From Anaerolineae bacterium (lineage in GTDB: Bacteria; Chloroflexota; Anaerolineae; Promineifilales; Promineifilaceae), in assembly GCA_023382655.1 (NCBI GenBank), contig JAHDWK010000023.1, positions 57,915 to 121,914 of the forward strand: a stretch of 64,000 nucleotides of DNA. The letters are read 5' to 3'. Below, in pieces: positions 8,809 through 17,800 of the stretch. Numbering within the stretch: the stretch's first letter is position 1; each line of letters starts with the position of its first letter. The position numbers and the translations under genes were made by a program. The notes beneath the pieces are model-generated. The model was not told the origin of the DNA. It ran no database searches and saw only the letters and a list, made by a program, of their open reading frames with translations.

Positions 8809-8839
8809 AGTGTACCACCTGGAGTTAACTCCAAGTCAA
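8809..8839 (-). promoter_or_regulatory. MerR-type promoter with 19-bp spacer and operator palindrome
   Basis: On the minus strand: -35 TTGACT (8839-8834), 19-bp spacer, -10 TACACT (8814-8809). The spacer holds the palindrome TTGGAGTTAACTCCA. A 19-bp rather than 17-bp spacer with a centred dyad is the hallmark of promoters that MerR regulators activate by DNA distortion. It lies 20 bp upstream of the merR-family start codon. Confidence 0.85.
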
Positions 8840-8885
8840 GGGGAATTTAAAATTGGCTTATAGCGGGATACGTGTAAAGATCGAA

Positions 8886-11612
8886 TTATTTGAAGGTAGC
8901 GTTCTGCCAGCCTTTGACAGCAAAGCGGTAATGACCAGAGCCGATGCAAAGTACCGTCGTTTCCCCGTCCTGCCAGATTTCGGAAATACCTGTTACCTGA
9001 TCTACGGGCTGTCCCTGTTCGCTGATAGCCTCAATGGCCGGCGTTGGTAAACGAACAACAGCCTCACTATTGGGGGGGATGGTGACATCCAGTTGAAAAA
9101 GGTTGTTGTCAAGTTTCCAGTTCGATTCGACACGACCGTACAACGAATCAAAACCCGCTTTAGCATAGGTCAACCCGCCGCCCGGCTGCGGTTGGATGAG
9201 GATGCGCTTGTAGCCCGGCGCTTCAGGGTCAATTTCAATGCCCGCTACCACCTGGTACAGCCAGTCACCGATGGCCCCATAAGCATAGTGATTGAACGAA
9301 TTCATGCCCGCCTCCTGAAAACGGCCGTCTGGTTTGATGCCATCCCATCGCTCCCAAATGGTGGTCGCCCCCTGCTTCACCGGATACAACCACGAAGGAT
9401 ACTCTTCCTGATTCAGCAGCGCATAGGCCACATCAAGCTGCCCGTAACGGCTCAAAACATGGCACAAGTAAGGTGTGCCCACAAAGCCGGTGGTCAGATG
9501 ATAATTAGCTTTGCGTATCTCTTCCGCCAGACGCGCCGCAACCAGGTGGCGCAGCGGTTCCGGCAGCAGGTCAAAATGCAAAGCCAGCACATAAGCCGTC
9601 TGCGTATTGGGGCCAACGCGACCGCCAGGCGTCACAAATTCATGGTTAAAGGCCGCTTTCACTTTATTGGCTAAATCGGCGTAACATTCCGCAGCGCTGG
9701 TTTTGCCTAATACCTGGGCGGCTTTAGCCAGCAGGTCGGTGCTGTAAGCAAAAAAGGCGGTGGCAATCAACTCATTATTGGTCACCGGAGCGGGCAGACG
9801 GCCATCCTGACCGCGATAATCCAGCCAATCGCCAAATTGAAAACCCTTGCGCCAGATGGTGTCGTCGTCGGCCTGACTGTGCATGAAGTTGACCCAACCG
9901 GCCATACTCTCGTATTGCTCTGCCAGCAGGCGCGTATCGCCATAACAGAGGTAGATTGTCCAGGGACAGATGACGGCCGCATCACCCCAGGCCGCTGCCC
10001 CTGCACCACGCCCCGTACTCAACTCGCCGGGGCCGGTTTTGGCGATGACGTCAGGCACCACAAACGGGACGCTGCCGTTTGCCAGTTGGTCGGCGCTTAA
10101 GTCACGCAGCCATTTGGTAAAAAAGGAGGCTGCATTCATATTGAAGCAGGCGGTACGGATGAAAACCTGGGTGTCGCCAGTCCAGCCCAGTCGTTCATCG
10201 CGCTGCGGGCAATCGGTGGGCACGTCCACAAAATTGCCTTTTTGTCCCCAGACGATGTTGTGCTGCAACTGGTTGATGAGTGGGTGGGAACATTCAAACG
10301 TGCCGGTTGTCGGCATGTCTGAATGGAGCACGATGCCGATAAAATTATCGGCCGTAGGTTCACCCGGGAAGCCCTCCACGGCGACATACTGAAAACCCTG
10401 AAAAGTGAAATGTGGCTCAAAGACCTCATCGGTATCGGCCAGACCTTTCAAGGTGTAGCGGGTGATCTGCTTTGCCCGGCGCAAGTTTTCGGTATAGAGG
10501 TTGCCCTCTTGATCCAGCACCTCGGCGTGGCGCAGGGTAATCGTGGTGCCCGCCGGGCCGCGAACGCGCATTTTCACCCAACCAACCATATTCTGGCCGA
10601 AGTCAAGAATGGTTTCGCCTTTGGGGGAGTGCAGGATGTGCAACGGCCGTAACGCCTCCTGGCGGCAGATAAAGGGGCCAACCTGAGCCACGACTATTTC
10701 TTTGCTGTGGTCAAGCTGGCGCATACCGTCCCAATCACTGTCATCATAGCCAGCCTGGTCCCAACCTGGCTTTTCCTGGCGGGCATCATAGCTCTCGCCC
10801 ATGTAAATGTCGGACATCTGAATGGGGCCGCGTGTGGCCCGCCACTGCTCGTCGCTGGTGATGATTTGGACACGGCCGTCCCCATACGTCAGGTGCAGTT
10901 GCAGCAGCAGCGCCAGCCGGTCGCCGTATAAATTGCGCCCCCCGGTGAAACCCATATAGCCGCGATACCAGCCATCGCCCAACACCGCGCCCAATGCATT
11001 GTCACCCGCAACGATCAGGTCGGTCACATCATAGGTCTGGTACTGCAGACGATGGTGGTAGCTCGTCCACCCGGGGGTGAGTACGGCGTCACCCACCCGC
11101 TGTCCATTCAGCCGCAGTTCGTAGAGGCCCAAACTGGTGGCGTAAATACGAGCGGCAACAAGACTCCCGTCCGCCGTAAAGTCCCGGCGCAGCAGTGGGG
11201 CTGGCTGCGGCTGGCTGACATCTTCGTCCCAACCCGGCGCGATCCAGTCAGCCCGCCACTCGTTATGATCTAGCAGGCCCATTTCCCACCAGGCAGCCGG
11301 GCTTTCGGCTGGCTGACCGGCTTCATTCCAGACCCGGACTTTCCAGTACACGCGCTGCCCAGAGGCCAGCGCCGGGCCTTGATAGGGCACATGGATGGAT
11401 TGATCTGTTTCCACTTTACCACTGTCCCATAGAGGAGTACGGCCGTTAGCCAGACTATCCTCCGAACGCGCCACTAAAATTTGATAGGCGGTCTGGCGCA
11501 TGCCGCGTTGCTCGCTTTGCATCTGCCAGCTCAGGCGCGGTTGCAGTACATCAATTCCCAAAGGGTTGATGTGATATTCACAGGTTAAGTTTGAAATGGT
11601 TGTGCTAGGCAT
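8886..11612 (-). CDS. Alpha-L-rhamnosidase, GH78
   Basis: 908 aa, the usual GH78 length, no signal peptide, so likely cytoplasmic. N-terminal beta domains open with the family phrase YHINPLGIDVLQPRLSWQM and RVYWKVRVWNE. The (alpha/alpha)6 barrel carries the conserved acid-rich block DCPQRDERLGWTGDTQ near residue 470 (general acid Glu and conserved Asp residues) and the TTIWERWDG block near residue 752. C-terminal beta domain ends ...SGHYRFAVKG. It cleaves terminal alpha-L-rhamnose from glycosides. It follows the MalFG-type permeases in the same direction, 162 bp away with a palindromic repeat between. A remnant of a close paralogue lies at 16634-16846. Confidence 0.95.
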   Translation of the reverse strand: MPSTTISNLTCEYHINPLGIDVLQPRLSWQMQSEQRGMRQTAYQILVARSEDSLANGRTPLWDSGKVETDQSIHVPYQGPALASGQRVYWKVRVWNEAGQPAESPAAWWEMGLLDHNEWRADWIAPGWDEDVSQPQPAPLLRRDFTADGSLVAARIYATSLGLYELRLNGQRVGDAVLTPGWTSYHHRLQYQTYDVTDLIVAGDNALGAVLGDGWYRGYMGFTGGRNLYGDRLALLLQLHLTYGDGRVQIITSDEQWRATRGPIQMSDIYMGESYDARQEKPGWDQAGYDDSDWDGMRQLDHSKEIVVAQVGPFICRQEALRPLHILHSPKGETILDFGQNMVGWVKMRVRGPAGTTITLRHAEVLDQEGNLYTENLRRAKQITRYTLKGLADTDEVFEPHFTFQGFQYVAVEGFPGEPTADNFIGIVLHSDMPTTGTFECSHPLINQLQHNIVWGQKGNFVDVPTDCPQRDERLGWTGDTQVFIRTACFNMNAASFFTKWLRDLSADQLANGSVPFVVPDVIAKTGPGELSTGRGAGAAAWGDAAVICPWTIYLCYGDTRLLAEQYESMAGWVNFMHSQADDDTIWRKGFQFGDWLDYRGQDGRLPAPVTNNELIATAFFAYSTDLLAKAAQVLGKTSAAECYADLANKVKAAFNHEFVTPGGRVGPNTQTAYVLALHFDLLPEPLRHLVAARLAEEIRKANYHLTTGFVGTPYLCHVLSRYGQLDVAYALLNQEEYPSWLYPVKQGATTIWERWDGIKPDGRFQEAGMNSFNHYAYGAIGDWLYQVVAGIEIDPEAPGYKRILIQPQPGGGLTYAKAGFDSLYGRVESNWKLDNNLFQLDVTIPPNSEAVVRLPTPAIEAISEQGQPVDQVTGISEIWQDGETTVLCIGSGHYRFAVKGWQNATFK

Positions 11613-11648
11613 GATATATGCTTCCTTAGTAAGCGTACTTCCCCTTTT

Positions 11649-11712
11649 GAGACTGAGAGATTGAGAGACTACGAGATTTTCAATCTCCTAATCTCCCAGT
11701 CTCTCAATCTCG
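11649..11712. repeat. Palindromic repeat, family B (GAGATT tandem type)
   Basis: Imperfect inverted repeat built of degenerate GAGATT/AATCTC units, between the rhamnosidase and the permease. Other copies at 13503, 17053 and 58274. Confidence 0.85.
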
Positions 11713-11774
11713 TTCGGGTGAGGAAGTAATAAATGGACGCTTAATAGCAGAGTGTTCACCGTTCTATGTGTGAT

Positions 11775-12611
11775 TTAGCCCTTGATCGCGCCACCCATCA
11801 TCCCGGAAACGAGCTGCTTCTGGAAGAATATGAACACGATCAAGGGCAGAATCGTGATGACGATCACATCCGCAAAAAGCAGATTCCACTGGCTGCTGAA
11901 CTGGCTGATGAAGCTGTACAAGGTTAACGGCGCGGTCACGTTCTCCGCGCCGGGGAGGAAGTAGAGCGGACCAACAAAGTCGTTGAAGATGGCTACGGAT
12001 GAGGTGACAACCACGGTCACAATCGCCGGCCGCAGCAGTGGCAAAATGATGGTGAAGAATACGCGCAACGGCGAGGCGCCATCCATGATGGCCGCTTCAT
12101 CCAGCTCTCTGGGAATGGAGGACATGAATGCCCTGAATATCAAGATGGCAAACGGCATACTGAAGGCTACTTCCACCATGATCAGGCCAATCAGCGTCTT
12201 GTAAATACCAAGCCATTGCAAGAGGAAGATTGTGGGCACAACGGCCGGTGGAATGATAAGCCCCGCCAGCATGAACGTTCCCACCACCGACGCCAGCCGG
12301 TCGCCGCGCCGCTGCATAACAAAAGCGACCAGGGCAGAGAACAAGACGATCAACATCACCGCGCCTACGGTCAGCAGCGTACTGTTCCACAGCGCCAGGA
12401 TCATGCGGTTGTCACCAAATACCATCACTTCACGGATGTTTTCTAGCAACTGAAATTCGTCTGGCCAACTGAAGCGGAAGAGGGCAGCTTCCCCGCGCGT
12501 CTTGGCGGCTGTCAGCAAGATAAATATGAACGGCACCACAAAAACAATGCCGATGGTGATGAGCGTGGTCACGTCAATCAAGACGCTCTTCATGAATTTC
12601 GCGCTTTTCAC
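11775..12611 (-). CDS. Carbohydrate ABC transporter permease, MalG type
   Basis: 278 aa with six predicted helices. First helix VTTLITIGIVFVVPFIFILL; the EAA loop that docks on the ATPase reads ELDEAAIMDGASPLRVFFTIILPLLRPA (in two blocks, ELDEAAIMDGASP and FFTIILPLLRPA). Ends SGMMGGAIKG, the usual MalG C-terminus. Its start overlaps the stop of the MalF-type gene by 4 bp (ATGA). No ATPase gene is in the cluster, so it probably shares a multi-system ATPase such as an MsmK/UgpC homologue, as many such clusters do. Confidence 0.94.
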   Translation of the reverse strand: MKSAKFMKSVLIDVTTLITIGIVFVVPFIFILLTAAKTRGEAALFRFSWPDEFQLLENIREVMVFGDNRMILALWNSTLLTVGAVMLIVLFSALVAFVMQRRGDRLASVVGTFMLAGLIIPPAVVPTIFLLQWLGIYKTLIGLIMVEVAFSMPFAILIFRAFMSSIPRELDEAAIMDGASPLRVFFTIILPLLRPAIVTVVVTSSVAIFNDFVGPLYFLPGAENVTAPLTLYSFISQFSSQWNLLFADVIVITILPLIVFIFFQKQLVSGMMGGAIKG

Positions 12612-13486
12612 AGTTCTAGCTCCATCCGGTTAAAGTACCGCATCAGCGGAAACACAATGATCGTGACGAGAATGAAAAGGACAACATTACCGGCCGTTGA
12701 CAGGCCATAGAACCCGGCCTGATACTCTTTATAAATCACCGATGTGAGTACGTCTGAGGCGAAGCCAGGGCCGCCGCGCGTCATAGTCCAGATCAGGTCA
12801 AATGTCCGCAGCCCGCCAATAAAGGAGAGCAAGATAACGGTAAATGTAGCATTGCGGGAGAGGGGTAGAATGACGTACCGGAACCTGACCCAGAGTCCAC
12901 CCTCAAAGCGCGCCGCCTCAAAATAATCTTCTGGGATGGATAATATGCCCGCCATGAATATCACCATGGCAATGCCGATGCCCTTCCAGACATCCACCAA
13001 TGCTACCGAGTACAGCGCCAGCCCCGGATTGCCCAACCAGTCCGGCCTGGGCAGCCCGATGAAGCCGAGGGCAGTGTTGATAAGCCCCACGGACGGCTGC
13101 ATGAGCGCTGCAAATGTGATCCCGACGGCGATGGTGCTGACCAGCACGGGGAAGAAGATGATGCTGCGCAGAAGCCCTTTGAACCGGATAGCGGAGGTCA
13201 GCAATATAGCCAGGGGCAGGGCGATGATGACTTTGAGACCGCTCGTCATGACGGCATAAATGATCGTGTTGCGCAGCCCGGACATGAGCATGGGATTGTT
13301 CAGGAAGGTGACGTAGTTATCAAGTCCGATGAACGTGGCGTCGAACAATGTCCAGCGGGTCAGGCTGAAGTAAAACGCCATGACTGTGGGCACGATGAAG
13401 AAGACGCCAAACACAATGGCTGCCGGAAGATAAAACCAGTTTGGGTAGGTTTGCAAGACCGCCTGCGGCCGTCCACTACTTGTCAT
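12608..13486 (-). CDS. Carbohydrate ABC transporter permease, MalF/UgpA type
   Basis: 292 aa, six predicted helices, compact form without N-terminal extension, in contrast to the enlarged MalF at 38891. First helix IVFGVFFIVPTVMAFYFSL; periplasmic segment with FIGLDNYVTFLNNP; EAA loop SIPEDYFEAARFEGG and FRYVILPLSRNATF. Pairs with the MalG-type gene to form the channel of the rhamnoside-locus importer. Follows the binding-protein gene after a family B repeat. Confidence 0.94.
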   Translation of the reverse strand: MTSSGRPQAVLQTYPNWFYLPAAIVFGVFFIVPTVMAFYFSLTRWTLFDATFIGLDNYVTFLNNPMLMSGLRNTIIYAVMTSGLKVIIALPLAILLTSAIRFKGLLRSIIFFPVLVSTIAVGITFAALMQPSVGLINTALGFIGLPRPDWLGNPGLALYSVALVDVWKGIGIAMVIFMAGILSIPEDYFEAARFEGGLWVRFRYVILPLSRNATFTVILLSFIGGLRTFDLIWTMTRGGPGFASDVLTSVIYKEYQAGFYGLSTAGNVVLFILVTIIVFPLMRYFNRMELEL

Positions 13487-13502
13487 AGTCCCTCGCTATT
13501 TT

Positions 13503-13564
13503 GGGAGACCGAGATTAGGAGATTGAGAGATTTAATCTCCTAATCTCCCAATCTCTTAGTCTCT
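13503..13564. repeat. Palindromic repeat, family B
   Basis: Inverted repeat of GAGATT/AATCTC units between binding-protein and MalF-type genes; could reduce read-through from the binding-protein gene, as REP hairpins do in mal operons. Confidence 0.85.
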
Positions 13565-13613
13565 ATTGAAGCGCGACATTATTTTTGACGACTACGAAAT
13601 TCAAACAAGCTGA

Positions 13614-14987
13614 TTACCAGCCTGGCAGACCTAGCTGCTGTGCCTGCTTTTCTACGTCTTCATCGTAGGCGGCGGCGGCTTCTTCGGCCGTCATCTGGCC
13701 GGTGCCAACAGCCACGGTGATTTGCTCAAGCGACGGCCCCTTGACCGGCGAGAGGAACTCAAGTGCAGGCCCGGAGTTTCCAGCGTCAATGTAGGCCGCC
13801 AGGTCCTTTACAGCGGGCAAAACATCGTCAGGCAGTTCGGTTCCCTTGATAAGGTACGGGCCTTGCGGTGCAACCACCGCGGTAATCGCGGCAACGCCTT
13901 CCGGTGAGGCGATGAAGGCCAGGAAATCCTTCGCCACTTCGAGGTTTTCAGTTGTCTTCGGGATGTAAGTGGCCGCCGGCATCCAGATCGTCACGCCATT
14001 CATTGAGGCATCAACCCCAGGCTGAGCGAAGAAGCCAATGTCATTTACCTGGTCGGGTGAGTTGGTGGCAATGGTCGAGAGGGCAAAAGTCAGCATCGGG
14101 TAATGGACAAACTGACCTTCGGCCAGGAGGTTCAGCCCTTGCTCAAAGGTTGTGGTGGCGAAGTCCTGCTGCCACCAGTCGTTCTCATAACCCTCTTGCA
14201 GGTAGGCGAAGCCAGCCATCGCCACAGGAGTTGTGGCATACTTGGCCTGGTTGGCCGTGTAATCTTCGGCGAAATCGGGGTGAGCCTGCTGGACGTTGTA
14301 GAAGTCGGCGAGCACAAATAGTTGAGAAGTCCAGGTATCGCCGAACGTAGCCCCAACTGGCGCGATACCGGCTTCTTTGATCTGCTCGTTGTTGGCTGCA
14401 AATTCTGCCCAGGTAGTTGGTACGCTCAACCCCAGTTCCTCGTAGATTCTTTTATTGTAGAGGATGCCACCGCCCATCGCCGTTTGGGATGGTACGCCGA
14501 ATATCTGTCCATCCTGCGACACGGTAGGGAGGAATGATTCAACGATGTTGTCAATGAAAGGCTCATTCGAGAGATCCACAAGGGTATCTTTGGGATTGAG
14601 CGCTTGTAGCAACGAGCCGGAATTGTACCAGAAGACGTCGGTCATTTCGCCGGTGGCCAGGCGTGTTTTGACGATGTTGTCCCCTTCGGTGCCGCCGGGA
14701 CGACTTTCGACGATGATGGTTACATTTGGATGCAGCGCCATGTAAGCATCGGCGAGTGCCTGGGCCGAAGCGTTGTTAGCCTGACTATCATCAACAAGGT
14801 AGGTCAGCGTGACGGCTTCGGGAGCTTCTTCGGCCGTTTCGTCTTCTGGTGCGGCTTCTTCTTCAACGACCGTATCAGCCGTATCGACCGGTGCGGTGGT
14901 GGGTTCGACGGCCGTGCCCCCACTGCAACTGGCGAGAACAAGTGCCAGAATCATTGCCAGTGCCAGTAAAAACAGGTGCTTTTTCAT
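13614..14987 (-). CDS. Extracellular sugar-binding lipoprotein of ABC transporter
   Basis: 457 aa. Lipoprotein signal peptide with lipobox LVLASC (Cys21) followed by a long acidic/Thr-rich linker (residues ~22-60), a common feature of Gram-positive-like and Chloroflexi surface binding proteins. Mature part begins VTLTYLVDDSQANNASAQALADAYMALHPNVTI, the family 1 extracellular solute-binding (MalE/UgpB) opening, with VFWYNSGSLLQAL and NKRIYEELGLSVPTTWAEF. SD AAGGAGAAG before the ATG. Captures the substrate for the permeases downstream; a rhamnose-containing oligosaccharide is inferred from the GH78 gene. Confidence 0.95.
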   Translation of the reverse strand: MKKHLFLLALAMILALVLASCSGGTAVEPTTAPVDTADTVVEEEAAPEDETAEEAPEAVTLTYLVDDSQANNASAQALADAYMALHPNVTIIVESRPGGTEGDNIVKTRLATGEMTDVFWYNSGSLLQALNPKDTLVDLSNEPFIDNIVESFLPTVSQDGQIFGVPSQTAMGGGILYNKRIYEELGLSVPTTWAEFAANNEQIKEAGIAPVGATFGDTWTSQLFVLADFYNVQQAHPDFAEDYTANQAKYATTPVAMAGFAYLQEGYENDWWQQDFATTTFEQGLNLLAEGQFVHYPMLTFALSTIATNSPDQVNDIGFFAQPGVDASMNGVTIWMPAATYIPKTTENLEVAKDFLAFIASPEGVAAITAVVAPQGPYLIKGTELPDDVLPAVKDLAAYIDAGNSGPALEFLSPVKGPSLEQITVAVGTGQMTAEEAAAAYDEDVEKQAQQLGLPGW

Positions 14988-15297
14988 TTTTCTTCTCCTT
15001 AAAAGTAGCTTGTTTTGGATAAACTTTCTAAGATTTTGTGACTGCGCTACCAGAAATGACTAAAGTTTTGGCAAATCGGCCCTGATCCTGTACCATGAAA
15101 CAAGGCCAACAAATAACTGCCTGCGTATGCAGAAAGGATTTTGCTTGGACTTACCTGTAGGAGATACTGTCGTCCGCCAAGATGGTCAGTGTCTCCTCTT
15201 TTCATTTGTCGTAGCTGGGTCATGTTTCAACTCGTTTGACCATGTGTCTGAAAATGCTTTTAACCAGTTCTGACCATCTGCACCTCCATTAGCTCAT
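14988..15297. other. Intergenic region upstream of the binding-protein operon
   Basis: 310 bp with no convincing ORF. It should contain the leftward promoter of the ABC/rhamnosidase operon, but I could not identify a convincing -35/-10 pair or a copy of the TTACACGTGTAA dyad that lies before the lacI gene. Two short TGGTCA direct repeats are present near 15238 and 15273 on the minus strand. Confidence 0.4.
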
Positions 15298-16329
15298 TTA
15301 AACAGGAGCCGGCCCGGTTGACTCTCGAATGATCAAGCGGGGGGGAATACTCAGTTTTTGATAGGGCAGGTCGGGTTCAGCAATACGCGCCAGAAGTTGC
15401 TTAACCGCCTCTCGTCCCACCCGGATGGAATCTTTAGAGACAGTTGTTAAGCGTGGTATCAGGTATTGGGCTATTTGAATATCATCGTAGCCAACCAGGG
15501 AGAGGTCTGTAGGGACATCCAGGCCGAGATCTCTGGCTGCCCGTAACACGCCCACAGCCAGGAGGTCATTAATGGCAATCAAAGCGGTGGGCCGCGCCGG
15601 CAGGCTAAGAAGTTGCAAAGCAGCTTGATACCCTTCCTCGATAGTTGGCCCGCATGTGGCAATTAGTTCCTGATCAACCGGCACACCGGCTGCCCGGAGG
15701 CCTTCCTGATAAGGCTGCAAGCGATCTATAGCCAGGGCAGGCGTAGCTACACCATATATCATGCCAATCCGCCGGTGCTGTAATGACAGCAAATAAGACA
15801 TCACTTCTTCTGTGGCTGCCCGGTAATCAGAGACCACAAAGTCCACCTCATAATCCACATTGTGATCAATCAATTCGACGATGGGGAGCCGCCGTTTGAG
15901 GAGCATGGTCAACGTGTTTCTGGCTTCTTCTGATTGAGCGATGAAAGCGCCCATCAGAATCAACCCGTCAATACGCCGACGGGACAGGTCCTTAAAGATG
16001 TCTTCCGCATATTCGCTGTTGAGCGCTGTGTCGGATAGGAGCAAACGGTAACCTGCGGCGCGGGCTTCTTGCTCCACACCTTCGGCGTGTTCCCAAAAGT
16101 GGGGGTTGCGGATGTCCGGGACAATGAGACCAATGGTATGGGTATCACCGGAGCGGAGAGATTGGGCGCGGGCATCCGGTGCGTAACCCAGTTCGGCGAT
16201 GGCATCCAGGACGCGCTGCCGGGTTTCTTTGGGGACACGGTCGTTGGCCTGCCCGTTCAGCACATAAGAAACCGTCGCTCTGGAAACACCGGACAGTCGG
16301 GCCACATCCATTTGTGTCGGTCGTTTCAT
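15298..16329 (-). CDS. LacI-family transcriptional regulator
   Basis: 343 aa. LacI helix-turn-helix at the extreme N-terminus (PTQMDVARLSGVSRATVSYVLNG), hinge LGYAPDARAQSLRSG, then a type 1 periplasmic-binding effector domain (HTIGLIVPDIRNPHFWEHAEGVE, GLILMGAFI, DYRAATEEVMSYLLS, PTALIAINDLLAVGVLRAARDLGLDVP, SLVGYDDIQIAQYLIPRLTTV). Expected to repress the ABC/GH78 operon and itself until a sugar binds. Same direction as, and upstream of, the genes it probably controls. Confidence 0.95.
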   Translation of the reverse strand: MKRPTQMDVARLSGVSRATVSYVLNGQANDRVPKETRQRVLDAIAELGYAPDARAQSLRSGDTHTIGLIVPDIRNPHFWEHAEGVEQEARAAGYRLLLSDTALNSEYAEDIFKDLSRRRIDGLILMGAFIAQSEEARNTLTMLLKRRLPIVELIDHNVDYEVDFVVSDYRAATEEVMSYLLSLQHRRIGMIYGVATPALAIDRLQPYQEGLRAAGVPVDQELIATCGPTIEEGYQAALQLLSLPARPTALIAINDLLAVGVLRAARDLGLDVPTDLSLVGYDDIQIAQYLIPRLTTVSKDSIRVGREAVKQLLARIAEPDLPYQKLSIPPRLIIRESTGPAPV

Positions 16330-16392
16330 GGCTATCGTGAATCAAAGAGTATTTAGCAAAACCAAATGCTACATCAGTCTATACGGCTCAAG

Positions 16393-16404
16393 TTACACGT
16401 GTAA
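16393..16404. promoter_or_regulatory. Candidate LacI-type operator
   Basis: Perfect 12-bp dyad TTACACGTGTAA with the central CG typical of LacI-family operators, placed just downstream of the -10 box of the lacI promoter, where a bound repressor would block transcription. Confidence 0.6.
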
Positions 16405-16409
16405 GCAGC

Positions 16410-16438
16410 AGTCTAACATTACTATCACAATAAGTCAA
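16410..16438 (-). promoter_or_regulatory. Candidate sigma70 promoter of lacI-family gene
   Basis: On the minus strand TTGACT (16438-16433), 17-bp spacer, TAGACT (16415-16410), about 80 bp upstream of the start codon and immediately upstream of the TTACACGTGTAA dyad. Confidence 0.55.
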
Positions 16439-16633
16439 GCACAAAACATAGCCGGCAACGGCCTATCAAACTCCTTGCAGGCGTAAATTCGTAATAGGGG
16501 TTTTTGGACGTAAAAGGACGAAACTCTACACTAAGCAGGGGCTAAAAGGTTGCGAAAAATGCGGCCTTAACGCCTTCAAAGATTGCGGGTTATGCTTTAC
16601 AAGGGGATCTTTGCCTGGGCACACGGCCGTGTG

Positions 16634-16846
16634 CTAACCCAATTGTCTGGGGGTGGAGAAGTGATAATGACCGGAACCTATTGTCAGAATGACGGCGCCC
16701 TCTTCTTGCCGAATCTCATAAATGCCCGCCACCTGATCTAAGGCTTGCCCCTGTTCGGTGATCGCCTCGGCCGATGGGGCGGGTAGCCGGACAACCGCTT
16801 CCGTGTTGGCTGGTATGGTGACTGCCAAATCAAAGTTGCCATTCAC
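16634..16846 (-). pseudogene. C-terminal remnant of a second GH78 rhamnosidase
   Basis: About 66 codons ending with a normal stop. NGNFDLAVTIPANTEAVVRLP...EAITEQGQALDQVAGIYEI...SGHYHF aligns residue by residue with the end of the intact GH78 at 8886-11612 (NNLFQLDVTIPPNSEAVVRLP...EAISEQGQPVDQVTGISEI...SGHYRF). Everything upstream of NPVNGNF is unrelated. A former rhamnosidase gene was deleted down to its tail, probably by rearrangement around the IS remnant nearby. Confidence 0.85.
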
Positions 16847-17052
16847 TGGGTTAATCCCCTCTGGAAAAGGAGGAGTAGTCGTCGTAGGGGCTGTAGATAA
16901 GTGGGTAACTCGGAGTTTATGGAGAGTTATCCCCGACCTCCTGTCGTCCTTATCCATCAGCCCGGTGAGCGAGAAGTTGCTCACTAATTTATCAATTTTG
17001 GTGCCTCATTTCTATTGACACATTCCGTTCGCTCGAAAATAAGTTTGGACTT

Positions 17053-17115
17053 TGGGAGAGTAGAGATTAGAGATCGGAGACTGGTAGTCTCTAGTCTCCA
17101 GTCTCTAATCTCCCG
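17053..17115. repeat. Palindromic repeat, family B
   Basis: Imperfect inverted repeat made of GAGATT/TCTAGTCTC-like units in the decayed zone between the GH78 remnant and the surface-protein tail. Confidence 0.8.
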
Positions 17116-17147
17116 ATCAAACAAAGAAGTTAATAACGAGCAAACCC

Positions 17148-17447
17148 TTAATCGTCGTCATCGTCATCATCGTCAGGTGGAGAAACGATGGTTGGTGGCG
17201 GCGGTGTATTGGTGAGCAGAGATGGCGGTGTATTGGTGAGCAAAGGTGGCGGCGTATTTGGTGGTGGTAGCGGCGGTGGGTCTGTTGGTTCCGGGCATGG
17301 GCCTAATGTATCACCATGATCCAAATGTGCTTGTAGAACCGGCAAGCCAACCACAATCGTATGTGCTCGTTGAGGATCGCTCGGTGGTATGTGGCAAATA
17401 GTAACTTGAGCAGGCTCTGGCCTGTGTCGAGGAGACTTTAAAACCAC
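17148..17447 (-). pseudogene. C-terminal tail of a secreted/surface protein
   Basis: The readable part begins near 17440 and contains VTICHIPPSDPQRAHTIVVG...AHLDHGDTLGPCPEP, a short Cys-containing module (CHIPPGNP-type) seen at the ends of many large secreted bacterial proteins. It is followed by a Pro/Thr-rich linker with two tandem TNTPPSLL-like units and a run of eight Asp before the stop. There is no start region: the upstream side is fused to an IS256-type transposase fragment, so this is a truncated gene end, not an independent gene. Confidence 0.65.
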
Positions 17448-17750
17448 ACAGTTTTTCGGTGATAGCGCGGGTGGAGACCCCCTGAATGTACATTTCGGCC
17501 AACGCCAACTTCAAGGCCCGCTCACTACGCAGCCCCTTTTCCAACGATTGGGGATAGAAGTTGCCCTGTCGCACCTGCGGCACATCGAACGTGACTTGAC
17601 CCATGCAGGTGGCAACCGTTTTCGGCTTGAACCCATTGGCCTGATCCCGGCGCTCCATCGTGCGCTCATTGGTAATTCTTTAGGATACCTGATGGCCTAC
17701 CGGCTATCTAATTTTTACAGAAAGTAATTTACACTATCCAGATGGATGCT
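17440..17750 (-). mobile_element. IS256/Mutator-family transposase remnant
   Basis: The frame from 17658 to about 17440 encodes MERRDQANGFKPKTVATCMG, VTFDVPQVRQGNFYPQSLEKGLRSERALKLALAEMYIQGVSTRAITEKLCG in consecutive blocks, the conserved N-terminal region of Mutator-type transposases (normally followed by the DDE core, which is absent). The upstream ~70 residues are missing too. The stretch GGATAGTGTAAATTACTTTC on the minus strand near 17743 looks like an IS256-family terminal repeat and probably marks the element's left end. Clearly non-functional. Confidence 0.75.
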
Positions 17751-17752
17751 CA

Positions 17753-17800
17753 TCAGAGAATCGCTACAATGGCAAAGATCGCTATGATTTTATCGTCCAT
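17753..17800 (-). CDS. Tiny hydrophobic ORF with a strong SD, possibly truncated
   Basis: Fifteen codons, MDDKIIAIFAIVAIL then TGA, preceded by AAGGAGG 6 nt before the ATG. The stop falls within a few bases of the putative IS256 end, so this may be the first 15 residues of a small one-helix membrane protein cut by the insertion. Could be chance; the SD is the only support. Confidence 0.35.
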   Translation of the reverse strand: MDDKIIAIFAIVAIL

